DNA from: Akkermansiaceae bacterium UBA6138 | Lineage (GTDB): Bacteria > Verrucomicrobiota > Verrucomicrobiia > Verrucomicrobiales > DEV007 | DNA length: 34,771 nucleotides | NCBI GenBank assembly: GCA_002422425.1 | Contig: DIVG01000062.1 | Coordinates: forward strand, 25,526 to 60,296 | Direction: 5' to 3' | Part shown: positions 25,419 to 32,808 of the stretch, piece after piece | Numbering within the stretch: position 1 is the stretch's first letter | Layout of the letters: each line of letters opens with the position of its first letter | Program-made: the position numbers and the translations under genes | The notes under the pieces: model-generated | Database searches by the model: none | Told to the model about the DNA's origin: nothing | Seen by the model: the letters and a program-made list of their open reading frames with translations, nothing else

Positions 25419-27836
25419 ATGAGCAATAACGAAGATCACCTCACCCCCTTTCGCCTTCCTGTCGATCCGGCGGCGCCGGCGAAAGAGACTTTTGCGGAGC
25501 GGTTGCGACGGCGGCGGGAGGAGGTCGCTGCGGGAGGCGAGGAACGGCCGGTCTCCTCATGGCAGGCGAGGGCTCGTCTCCTCACCGCTCTTGTCGTCGA
25601 GAGTCCGCATCCCTCCGCTGCGATCATTCGTGCCGAAGGGAGCCGGGCCCGCGCCGCCGAAGGGATCGAAGCGGTACTTTTTGCCCGCGATATTCCGCCT
25701 TTCCGGAACTCCCTCGGGCCGGAGTTCTCGGGCGAACCGCTCCTCGCCGCCGAGGCAGTCCACTACCGCGGCCAGCCTGTCGCCCTCATCATCGGGCGCG
25801 ACGAAACATGCTGCCGCGCCGCAGCGGCACTGCTCGAGATCGATTACCACCCCGCCCCGGGTATCCTCACGATCGATCACGCGCTCGCCATGGCCGCTTT
25901 TCACGAGGCGCCGCGCGTCTGTGAGCGGGGGGAGATACCCGAGCAGCCGCGCAGCGGGCAGAGGCGACAGAGCGGCACCTTTTTTCTCCCGCCGCAGCAG
26001 GCCCATCTCATCGGAAACACCGATATCAGGGTCACGCCTGTGAACGGCGGACGCGGCTATGCCGTCAGCGCGCGCTCTCTCTCCCCCACCCTCGTCCGCA
26101 CCGCCGTGGCCCGCACCGCTGACATTCCCGAATCGGACGTGCAGATCGAGACGATCGACCTTGCCGGTATCACGGACGCCCTCGAACTCGAGCCCGTCCG
26201 CCTCGCCACGCTTGCGACCCGCGCCTCGATGGTGTGCGGTGCCGCCGTCGTCATCAAGGTCGCGCACGCCGCCTCCCCCCTCATTCGCGGAGAGCGACAC
26301 GGCATGAAGATCGACTATGACGTGATCTTCGATGACCACGGCAAAATCGATGCCCTTGACCTGCGGCTTCACGTCGACGGCGGCTATTTCGCGCCCTTTT
26401 CAGCCACGGTGATGGACCGTGCCACCCTTCACGCGGACTCCGTCTACGGCATTCCCCGTCTCAGGATCGTCTCGCGCCTTTGCCGCACCAACCGGCTTAC
26501 CTCGTCGGCCCTCCCCGCCGAAGGCTCCGCCCAGGGAGCTTGGGCGACCGAGGAGATCGTTCGCCGCCTCGCCGCGGAACTGGGGCTGCCCGCTCATCAG
26601 GTGCGCGAAAGGAATTTTTACGAAGAGGGTCATGAGCTCAAGACCACTCCCTACGGCCAAACCATTCACGCCCAGGCCATCCAACGGGTCTGGCAGCAGG
26701 TGATGCGACGGAGCGAGTTTGAAAAGCGCCTTGTCACGATCGGGAAATGGAACAGACATCACCCCTACTGCAAGCGCGGCATCGCCATCGTCCCGGTAAA
26801 GTTCGGCCTCGGTGACCCGCGCCCCGAGCGCGACGCCGCCGCCGTCCTCGTGCAGATTCTCGCGGATGGATCGGTCATCGTCCGTGTCGGCCTCGTCGAT
26901 GTCAACGACGGCTTCCGCGGTCAAATCCGCGAGGAGGTCGCGTCCCGTCTCGGGATCGATAAAGAAGCGATACGGGTCATTCTCAACGACTTTGAGGTGC
27001 TTCCCCGCTCGACCCCGGTGATTGGAACCGACGCTGCCGGCCTCGTCCTGCGCGCTCTCGCTGATGCCTGCCGCCATCTCATCGTGCGCCTTCGCGAAGT
27101 CGCCCTGCAACTGTTCGCCGCCCGCGGACAGACCGAAGTTGAGATCGAGTCGATCCGCTTCGCCTCCGGACTCGTCGGTCCCGATATCTCCCCGACCAGT
27201 CCGCTGCATTTCAGGGAGGTGATCGAGGGGGCCTGGCGCAAGCGGGTCAATCTCGTCGAGACCGGTTACCACCGGACCCCCAATCTCTGGTGGGACCATG
27301 AACTCGGGGCCGGTTGGCCTTTTTCCTCTTTCACCTACGCCGCCGCCGCCGCCGAGGTACAGGTTGATGCGTTCACCGGTGAGGTGCAGATCCTGCGGGT
27401 CGATGTCGCTCACGAGGGCTCCCCTTCACCGGATCAGAGTGACCGGGACTTTGCCCAGTTCATGCGGGCCTTTTCTCTGGGGGTGGGTTGGCTGATGTCG
27501 GAAGAGAATACTTCTCCGGACCCCGACGAAAGCTCCCTTGGCGAAGGGTCTGACGGTGTCATGGGGTTCGCCGACGCCCCCTTCCAGGTGGTGACCGATC
27601 GGCTGCGTCCCCACGGGGATGCCCTCACCACTCCGGGCGACCCCTGCGCCGAAGCTCCCGTCATCCTCGCTGCCTGTGTCCGCGAAGCGCTCTGGGATGC
27701 CCTCGCCGCTTTCGGGCTCAGGCCCGGCCTGAAAATCGAGTTGCCCCTTCCCTCAACGCCGCCCGGGGTCATCGCCACACTCAGGGAGATCAGCCGCCAG
27801 CGACGCGAAGAGGAGACGTCGAAAGCCTTGAGCTAA
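25419..27836 (+). CDS. Xanthine dehydrogenase large-subunit-like protein (XdhB fold), degenerate molybdopterin site
   Basis: An 805-residue protein matching XdhB in length and order. It has the aldehyde-oxidase/xanthine-dehydrogenase a/b hammerhead domain (about 50-150) and then the molybdopterin-binding domains. Typical stretches survive: AEAVHYRGQPVALII, RLRIVSRLCRTN, CKRGIAIVPVKFG, ETGYHRTP, FTYAAAAAEVQVDAFTGEVQILRVDVAHE and GVGWLMSEE. The key pocket motifs do not. The glycine loop expected as GGGFGGKE reads about DLAGITDALELE (247-258), RGFGGPQG reads PAEGSAQG (366-373), and EMGQGLHTK reads LVDVNDGFRGQ. The catalytic glutamate of GEPP may be kept as Glu745 in CAEAP. The start ATG is 19 bases after the upstream gene. 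The two genes are almost certainly co-transcribed and should form a heteromer. It could be a non-molybdenum or inactive paralogue. Confidence 0.8.
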   Translation: MSNNEDHLTPFRLPVDPAAPAKETFAERLRRRREEVAAGGEERPVSSWQARARLLTALVVESPHPSAAIIRAEGSRARAAEGIEAVLFARDIPPFRNSLGPEFSGEPLLAAEAVHYRGQPVALIIGRDETCCRAAAALLEIDYHPAPGILTIDHALAMAAFHEAPRVCERGEIPEQPRSGQRRQSGTFFLPPQQAHLIGNTDIRVTPVNGGRGYAVSARSLSPTLVRTAVARTADIPESDVQIETIDLAGITDALELEPVRLATLATRASMVCGAAVVIKVAHAASPLIRGERHGMKIDYDVIFDDHGKIDALDLRLHVDGGYFAPFSATVMDRATLHADSVYGIPRLRIVSRLCRTNRLTSSALPAEGSAQGAWATEEIVRRLAAELGLPAHQVRERNFYEEGHELKTTPYGQTIHAQAIQRVWQQVMRRSEFEKRLVTIGKWNRHHPYCKRGIAIVPVKFGLGDPRPERDAAAVLVQILADGSVIVRVGLVDVNDGFRGQIREEVASRLGIDKEAIRVILNDFEVLPRSTPVIGTDAAGLVLRALADACRHLIVRLREVALQLFAARGQTEVEIESIRFASGLVGPDISPTSPLHFREVIEGAWRKRVNLVETGYHRTPNLWWDHELGAGWPFSSFTYAAAAAEVQVDAFTGEVQILRVDVAHEGSPSPDQSDRDFAQFMRAFSLGVGWLMSEENTSPDPDESSLGEGSDGVMGFADAPFQVVTDRLRPHGDALTTPGDPCAEAPVILAACVREALWDALAAFGLRPGLKIELPLPSTPPGVIATLREISRQRREEETSKALS

Positions 27837-27871
27837 GTTTTTCCGCGAAGCGCCCCCCCTGAGCTCCCACC

Positions 27872-28645
27872 TCACGGAGCAGCTAACTGCGCAACCGCCT
27901 TAATGGTTTCGTCTTTAACCTTTTCCAACGATTCCGAGAGATCGACCACTCCCCCGGCCTCAGCAAGAACAAAATCCGTGAAATGATGCATCGATGAAGT
28001 CGACGCGATAACTCGCCCGCTGGTGAGGCTGCGCACCAGAACGGTCCAGCCGCTGAACCCCTCGACCACATCAGTGTCCAGGACGACGACGCTTCCGCCT
28101 TCTTTGAAGGCGAACACGCCGGCCGTGACCGCCGCGATTCTCTTGGACGTTCCGCCGCCCGCGATGGTGTAAAGCTCCACCGCGACAACTCCGCCCTGCC
28201 GCCCGCCGACAGGCGGTGCCACCTTCACGGCGACAGACCTGCCTGACTCCTTGACCTTCTCCATGATTCTCGTTGCGCTACCAGTCGCCCGGTAAACCCC
28301 TCCCTGAATGGTGTATATGTCCAGGCGAACCGCGTAATCACCCGTGGCCCGCTCGAAACGATTTACCGCCTGGCTCTTCGTGACGGCGGAGAGCTCAACC
28401 TGATCGTTGACGCTGAACTCGAGATTTTGAAGTGCCCAGGCCGCATCGTCAGGATGCAACGAGGCATACGGGATCCTGAGGAGCGTCCCGCCGGAACGAT
28501 CAATCTCCACGACGTCCGGCGTCGTCCGCACCCCGGTCGCCACGATTGTTCTTCCGTCGCGGCTCCGCCATTCCCGTTCCTCCTGCCCGTAGGAAGAAAA
28601 TGTCACTAAAGCAAGGAAAACAGGGATCCACCGTAATACGTTCAT
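27872..28645 (-). CDS. Secreted protein with SLA1-homology (SHD1-type) domain
   Basis: A 257-residue protein. A hydrophobic N-terminal stretch (MNVLRWIPVFLALVTFSSYG) is a signal peptide, and maturation probably leaves QEEREW at the N-terminus. Residues about 22-72 (REWRSRDGRTIVATGV...LLRIPYASLHPDDAAW) match the SHD1 pattern seen many times in planctomycete and verrucomicrobial secreted proteins, where it is thought to bind other proteins. The remaining 180 residues hold beta-rich, repeated stretches with no family recognised. The frame stretches to a TTG at 28771, but the extra 42 residues precede the signal peptide and are rejected; ATG 28645 is used. It converges on the xdh-like pair with 35 bases between. 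Export and the SHD1 domain are well supported, function is not. Confidence 0.75.
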   Translation of the reverse strand: MNVLRWIPVFLALVTFSSYGQEEREWRSRDGRTIVATGVRTTPDVVEIDRSGGTLLRIPYASLHPDDAAWALQNLEFSVNDQVELSAVTKSQAVNRFERATGDYAVRLDIYTIQGGVYRATGSATRIMEKVKESGRSVAVKVAPPVGGRQGGVVAVELYTIAGGGTSKRIAAVTAGVFAFKEGGSVVVLDTDVVEGFSGWTVLVRSLTSGRVIASTSSMHHFTDFVLAEAGGVVDLSESLEKVKDETIKAVAQLAAP

Positions 28646-29078
28646 GTCGTGGGCGGTGGCCCCCGGCGAAAACCTCTTCAATCCCGGGTTGTTACTGATC
28701 ATAATGGTTTGCGGTCTGCCAAAACGACGGACTATAGCAGTGGAAACATCCACAGGTTGAGGTGACTCCAAAGCTTACCGAATCCGGGAGCGGAATTAAT
28801 TTTCATTTGCTGGATTGATATCACCGCTTCCGACTGGCGAACGCATGCCTCAAGAATGGGAAAAGGCAGAGGATGTCACGCTAAGGACAACACAGGGGGA
28901 GAATTCCCGATTCAGCCGGGGGAGTCAAATTATTTCGAAACAAAATCATGTAACATAATGAAAAACAGTCACTGATGGTATCCTGCGGGGCCACGGAAGA
29001 AGACGCTTTTTAGCCCCTGACAAAATCGTCAGATTAACGGGCTTGCGGGATTCCCCCGAACCGCTTTTTGGTTATCCT
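28646..29078. other. Intergenic region with no gene seen
   Basis: The 433 bases between two divergent genes hold no convincing open frame. The middle and right part (about 28920-28970) are AT-rich and include CATAAT at 28954-28959, which could be a -10 box for the methyltransferase-like gene, with no good -35 seen. A short hairpin CTGAC-AAAATC-GTCAG lies at 29017-29032, just before that gene. Confidence 0.5.
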
Positions 29079-29576
29079 ATGTTTTTCACGGTTTTCTCTG
29101 TCGGTACCGCCTTACTCCTCATTCTTCCCGCTCTCAACCAGCTCAGTTACCGCGTCATGGGCGGGATCATCCGCAGGCGGCGCCCCGTCTGGGACCTCAA
29201 CATCTGCTGCGGGAAAACCGATGGGGGCGGCGTTAATGTCGATATCGTCAAACACGCCGATGTCGCCAACCTCATAGTCGTGGATGATGTCTACCACCTT
29301 CCTTTTTCCACCCGCCAATTCGAGCACACCCTCTGCTCGCACACGATCGAACACGTCGAGGATCCGGTCGCTTTTTTTGAAGAGCTCCGACGCGTCTCCG
29401 GCGAGGTCACCCTCGTCGTGCCTCCTCTCTGGGACCTCAGCGCGGCCCTGAATATTTTCGAGCACCGAACCCTCTTCCTGACCTTCCGCAAAGAACACCA
29501 CACCCTCCCACCCCACATCGCTCTCCCCTTCGCTCGTCAGCTCCAAGGACGGGTCGGACAAAAGATCCGCGCCTAA
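29079..29576 (+). CDS. Small membrane-anchored SAM-methyltransferase-like protein
   Basis: A 165-residue protein from ATG 29079; a TTG at 29043 would add 12 residues. It begins with a hydrophobic segment (residues 2-20, FFTVFSVGTALLLILPAL), then a basic RRRRP stop-transfer run, then a partial class I methyltransferase-like fold. The D-x-G-x-G SAM motif I is blurred to NICCGKTDGGGVNVD. Later blocks are more typical: VDDVYHLPFSTRQFEHTLCSHTIEHVEDPVAFFEELRRV is the acidic post-motif and motif V pattern of Methyltransf_11 proteins. The C-terminal half of the fold is short. The phosphodiesterase family gene starts 72 bases downstream on the same strand, so they may be one transcript. Substrate is unknown. 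It may be a real small enzyme or a degraded one. Confidence 0.6.
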   Translation: MFFTVFSVGTALLLILPALNQLSYRVMGGIIRRRRPVWDLNICCGKTDGGGVNVDIVKHADVANLIVVDDVYHLPFSTRQFEHTLCSHTIEHVEDPVAFFEELRRVSGEVTLVVPPLWDLSAALNIFEHRTLFLTFRKEHHTLPPHIALPFARQLQGRVGQKIRA

Positions 29577-29648
29577 TGCCCGGGACACCTTGGTTCTGGC
29601 ATTTCAAAGCAAGCGAAGGTATCCTCCTGGCAGTTAAGCCCTGCCGCC

Positions 29649-31112
29649 GTGAGTAAACCTGCCCCATCCTCCCTTCCCCGCACCGCGATCCTCAATGTCG
29701 TCGGACTCACCCCCCGCCATATCGGACCCGATACCCCCTTCATCCGGCGCTTTCTTGCCCGCGAGGAAAATCGTCTCGTCCACGTCACCCCACAGCTCCC
29801 GGCGGTGACTTCAACGATGCAGGCCACCTTTCTCACCGGCCGCTCCACCGGCGGACACGGCATCGTCGCGAACATGTGGTATGACCGGGCCTACGCCGAA
29901 CACCGCTGCTGGAAGCAATCCAACCACCTCGTCGAGGGCCGCAAGCTCTGGGAACAGATCCGCGAGGAAAACGATCCGGCCTACACCTGCTCGAAGGTCT
30001 TCTGGTGGAACAACATGTACTCCACCGCCGATTACCAGATCACGCCCCGGCCGATCTACTGCGCCGACGGGAAAAAGGTCTTCGACATTCAAACCTGGCC
30101 GATGAAACTGGCGAAGAAGATGAAACGCAAACTCGGGCCCTTTCCCTTCCCCGCCTTCTGGGGGCCCGCCGCAGGGATCGCCTCGAGCACCTGGATCGCC
30201 CGGTCGGCGAAGTGGTTCGAAGAGCGCTACTCCCCGAACCTCAATCTCGTCTACCTCCCCCATCTCGACTACAACCTCCAGCGCCTCGGTCCCGACCACC
30301 GCGAGATCAGCGAGGACCTCACCGCCATTGACAAAGTCGTCGCCGACCTCGTCGTCTACCTCGAGAAACGCGGCGTGCGGGTCATCCTGCTAAGCGAATA
30401 CGGCATCACCGCAGTGGATCGTCCCATTCACCTCAACCGCCTTTTCCGCGCAAAAGGCTGGCTCTCCTGGCGCGACGAACTCGGTCGCGAGATGATCGAT
30501 CCCGGCAACTGCAAGGTCTTCGCGATCCCCGATCACCAGGTCGCGAATGTCTACCTGAACGACGACTCGCTTCAGGAGGAGGTCATTGGGATGCTACGCA
30601 AAATCGACGGAGTGACCGACGTTTTCACCCGTGAGGAACAGGCCGCCAAAGGTCTCCTCCACGAGCGCAGCGGCGATCTCCTCGTCGTCTCGGACGAGCG
30701 CAGCTGGTTCACCTACTACTACTGGAAGAGTGACCGCAAAGCGCCCGACTACGCCCGCTGCGTCGATATCCATCGCAAGCCCGGCTACGATCCCGTCGAG
30801 CTTTTCATCAATCCGAAGTTCTGGTTTCCCAAACTCAAGGTGATCTGGCGGCTCGGCAAAAAGTTCCTCGGCTTCCGCCTGCTCATGGACCTCATCCCTC
30901 TCGACGCGACCCTCGTGAAGGGTTCACATGGCTGCATTCCCAAGGATCCCGCCGATCATCCCGTCATGATAGGCGCCTTCACCGACGTCGCCGATGGGGA
31001 AACGATAGGGGCGACGGAGGTTTACGGGAAACTGCTCTCGTTCTGTCGCGGTGCGGGCGGCGAGGAGGACGAGGTGGCGGCGGGAGAGAGGCGCGATCTC
31101 GATGAAATTTAA
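29649..31112 (+). CDS. Alkaline phosphatase superfamily protein (type I phosphodiesterase/nucleotide pyrophosphatase type)
   Basis: A 487-residue protein starting at a GTG. It matches the type I phosphodiesterase/nucleotide pyrophosphatase branch of the alkaline phosphatase superfamily. Recognisable blocks are ILNVVGLTPRHIG near the N-terminus, PAVTSTMQATFLTG with the nucleophile candidate Thr54, GGHGIVANMWY, LPHLDYNLQRLGP (Asp207), ILLSEYGI (Glu250, Tyr251) and KGSHG (His427). Several canonical metal ligands are changed: the first Asp of the usual DGL motif is Val/Gly here, and the SDHG motif reads SEYG. From memory, close relatives share these changes and some sit beside ebo-type clusters, so it may be a distinct subgroup. 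No signal peptide is evident, so it should be cytoplasmic. The stop codon overlaps yoeB on the other strand by four bases. Confidence 0.82.
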   Translation: MSKPAPSSLPRTAILNVVGLTPRHIGPDTPFIRRFLAREENRLVHVTPQLPAVTSTMQATFLTGRSTGGHGIVANMWYDRAYAEHRCWKQSNHLVEGRKLWEQIREENDPAYTCSKVFWWNNMYSTADYQITPRPIYCADGKKVFDIQTWPMKLAKKMKRKLGPFPFPAFWGPAAGIASSTWIARSAKWFEERYSPNLNLVYLPHLDYNLQRLGPDHREISEDLTAIDKVVADLVVYLEKRGVRVILLSEYGITAVDRPIHLNRLFRAKGWLSWRDELGREMIDPGNCKVFAIPDHQVANVYLNDDSLQEEVIGMLRKIDGVTDVFTREEQAAKGLLHERSGDLLVVSDERSWFTYYYWKSDRKAPDYARCVDIHRKPGYDPVELFINPKFWFPKLKVIWRLGKKFLGFRLLMDLIPLDATLVKGSHGCIPKDPADHPVMIGAFTDVADGETIGATEVYGKLLSFCRGAGGEEDEVAAGERRDLDEI

Positions 31113-31369
31113 TCATCGTAGTGAAACCTGCACTGCATGATGAGGAGGCTGTCGCCTTCGATTCGATAGACGAGACGATGCTGCTGGGTAATCCTTCTTG
31201 ACCACCAACCCTTGAGATTGTTTTTGAGCCGCTCGGGCTTACCAATTCCGGAAAATGGACTCCTTTGCGTATCACGAATCACTTCGTTGACCCGTTGCAG
31301 GATTTTCCGATCGTTTTCCTGCCAATACAGGTAGTCCTTCCAGCCGTTGGGCAACCACGTCAGTCGCAT
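31109..31369 (-). CDS. yoeB: Type II toxin YoeB (ribosome-dependent mRNA interferase)
   Basis: An 86-residue protein, close to the 84 residues of E. coli YoeB and alignable along its length (DYLYWQENDRKI, GKPERLKNNLKGWWSRRI, HRLVYRI, LLIMQCRFHY). The catalytic residues fall at the same positions as in E. coli: Glu46, Arg65, His83 and Tyr84, so the toxin should be active. YoeB binds the ribosomal A site and cuts mRNA when its antitoxin YefM is lost. The start ATG overlaps the end of yefM by ten bases, the usual coupled arrangement. Confidence 0.95.
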   Translation of the reverse strand: MRLTWLPNGWKDYLYWQENDRKILQRVNEVIRDTQRSPFSGIGKPERLKNNLKGWWSRRITQQHRLVYRIEGDSLLIMQCRFHYDD

Positions 31370-31611
31370 AGCTCACCCGATTGAACATTGCCTGCGGCAT
31401 AGTCAGCCAGACTTTGCTGTATCTGAGAGGCATTTGCCCGCGTCGAGTGAAGGTGCAAAGTAGTCTCCATTGCCTCATATTCTTCAATGGCCAAAAGCAC
31501 TACCTTCCCCTCTCCATTTCGGGTAATTGTGATTGGCTCGCGGTCACGGGAGGCAGTCTCCATCAAGCCGGCCAACTGATTTCTCGCGTCAGTGTAACTG
31601 ATCGTCCGCAT
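31360..31611 (-). CDS. yefM: Antitoxin YefM (Phd/YefM family)
   Basis: An 83-residue antitoxin from ATG 31611. The DNA-binding N-terminus is typical of the family (MRTISYTDARNQLAGLME, then PITITRNGEGKVVLLAIEEYEAMETTLHL), followed by a flexible C-terminal segment that wraps and blocks YoeB. A GTG five codons upstream (31626) is open but does not fit the family start. YefM normally represses its own promoter together with YoeB. A 14-base perfect palindrome lies 19 bases upstream of the start and could be the operator. Confidence 0.95.
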   Translation of the reverse strand: MRTISYTDARNQLAGLMETASRDREPITITRNGEGKVVLLAIEEYEAMETTLHLHSTRANASQIQQSLADYAAGNVQSGELCD

Positions 31612-31629
31612 GCCGAACCATCGCACCTG

Positions 31630-31643
31630 GACAGAATTCTGTC
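31630..31643 (-). promoter_or_regulatory. Candidate yefM-yoeB operator palindrome
   Basis: GACAGAATTCTGTC is a perfect 14-base palindrome 19 bases upstream of the yefM ATG. On the - strand a TTGACA (-35-like) overlaps its left arm and another lies nine bases further upstream, so bound repressor would block a promoter there. The sequence differs from the E. coli YefM operator. Confidence 0.5.
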
Positions 31644-31691
31644 AATAGTGTCAATCGAGTAGCGAAATCCTTGAGGGCCATCCCGGACATC

Positions 31692-31877
31692 TCAACCCGC
31701 AATGTCCATCCCTCTTTCCGCACGAACCTCAAGGCAAAGCGCGATGGCTTCACGAATGCTGGCGAGAGCCTCCTCGCGCGTGTCCCCCTGGCTGACGCAA
31801 CCTGGAATGGAGGGGCACTCGGAGATCCAAACGCCATCTTCATCCCGATCCAAAGTAGCGATGAACTTCGCGGGGAT
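31692..31877 (-). pseudogene. HicB-family antitoxin remnant
   Basis: The frame encodes IPAKFIATLDRDEDG, then VWISECPSIPGCVSQGDTREE and ALASIREAIALCLEVRAERG, the unmistakable HicB core, about 61 codons. There is no ATG, GTG or TTG ahead of the core in the open frame (31949-31692); the first TTG, at 31853, would cut off the first beta-strand. The C-terminus breaks after MDIAG; a one-base shift reads on as TLRVEMS, close to what the subfamily normally has there, so a frameshift is likely. No hicA partner is seen on either side. Probably a dead remnant; translation from a non-standard ATC cannot be ruled out. It lies between araD and yefM. Confidence 0.7.
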
Positions 31878-32005
31878 GGAACTACGGCTTTTCGCCTCTT
31901 TGCCAAGCCGCGAAGTCCATGGAAAAACAAGCGGGTAGCCGTTGTTTGATCAGTTCTGCGGGCAGAGAAAAAAGCAGAGAAAAAAATGGTTTCATCGTCG
32001 CCCGA

Positions 32006-32701
32006 TCAGGCCTGCCCGTAGTAGGCCCCCGCGCCATGCTTGCGCAGGTAGTGCTTGTCGAGGAGGTAATCCGGCAGGCCACTCTGCTGGGGATTGAGCT
32101 GCCAGGTCCCCAGCGCCATCTCCGCACAGACCTCCAGGGCGACGCTGTTTTTCACCGAATCGAGGGCGCTTTTCCCCCAGGTGAAAGGCGCGTGGAACTT
32201 CTGAAAACACCCCGGCATGGCGAGCGGATCGATCCCGCGCTCGCGGAAGCACTCGACGATGGCGAGGCCGGTATTTGTTTCATAATCAGCAGCGACCTCC
32301 TCAGGCGTGAGCTCGCGCACCACCGGGACGGTTCCGTAAAAGTGGTCCGCGTGTGTCGTCCCCTGACAGGGCAGCTCGACCCCGGCCTGGGAAAACATCG
32401 TCGCGTGGACGGAGTGGGTGTGGGTCACCCCGCCGATCCCGGGGAATTCGCAGTAAAGGATGCGGTGCGTGGGCGTATCGGACGACGGCCGCAGGCTCCC
32501 CTCGACCACTTTTCCGTCAAGATCGAGCACGACCATGGAGTCCGTCGTGAGCTCGTCATAGGCGACACCGCTCGGTTTGATGACAAAAAACCCCCTCTCC
32601 CGGTCAATCCCCGAGACATTCCCCCAGGTCAGGCGCACCAACCCCTCCCGAACGAGCATCAGATTGGCTTCGAGCACTTCCTCTTTCAAATCTCTCAGCA
32701 T
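32006..32701 (-). CDS. araD: L-ribulose-5-phosphate 4-epimerase
   Basis: A 231-residue class II aldolase-fold enzyme, the same length as E. coli AraD. It interconverts L-ribulose 5-phosphate and D-xylulose 5-phosphate through a metal-stabilised retro-aldol step, joining arabinose or ascorbate breakdown to the pentose phosphate pathway. Visible are LTWGNVSG and the phosphate loop KPSGV, SSDTPTH, the metal ligands His94 and His96 (THTHSVHA) and His170 (KFHAPF), the acid/base candidates Asp119 (HADHF) and Tyr228 (AYYGQA), each one position off the E. coli numbering. All catalytic residues are present. The start ATG at 32701 fits the family exactly. No other arabinose genes are in the window. It is divergent from the membrane EEP-like gene, with 107 bases between. 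Confidence 0.94.
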   Translation of the reverse strand: MLRDLKEEVLEANLMLVREGLVRLTWGNVSGIDRERGFFVIKPSGVAYDELTTDSMVVLDLDGKVVEGSLRPSSDTPTHRILYCEFPGIGGVTHTHSVHATMFSQAGVELPCQGTTHADHFYGTVPVVRELTPEEVAADYETNTGLAIVECFRERGIDPLAMPGCFQKFHAPFTWGKSALDSVKNSVALEVCAEMALGTWQLNPQQSGLPDYLLDKHYLRKHGAGAYYGQA

Positions 32702-32808
32702 GGTGGGGAAGGAAACCGCGAACGAAGGGGGCGCAAGGAAAGAATTCCGCCAAGAAAAAAGAGGATTCCTGCGCTACGATGGTTATCATTTAAGAGGCCC
32801 CCGACATT

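Noticed and set aside
25557..27413. Antisense frames of 271 and 337 codons opposite the XdhB-like gene
   Set aside because: No recognisable domains; the + strand frame aligns end to end with XdhB.
28646..28771. TTG at 28771 as start of the SHD1 gene
   Set aside because: It would bury the signal peptide 42 residues inside the protein.
31589..31930. 113-codon - strand frame over the hicB remnant
   Set aside because: It is shifted relative to the HicB core and shows no family similarity apart from the few residues that suggest the frameshift.
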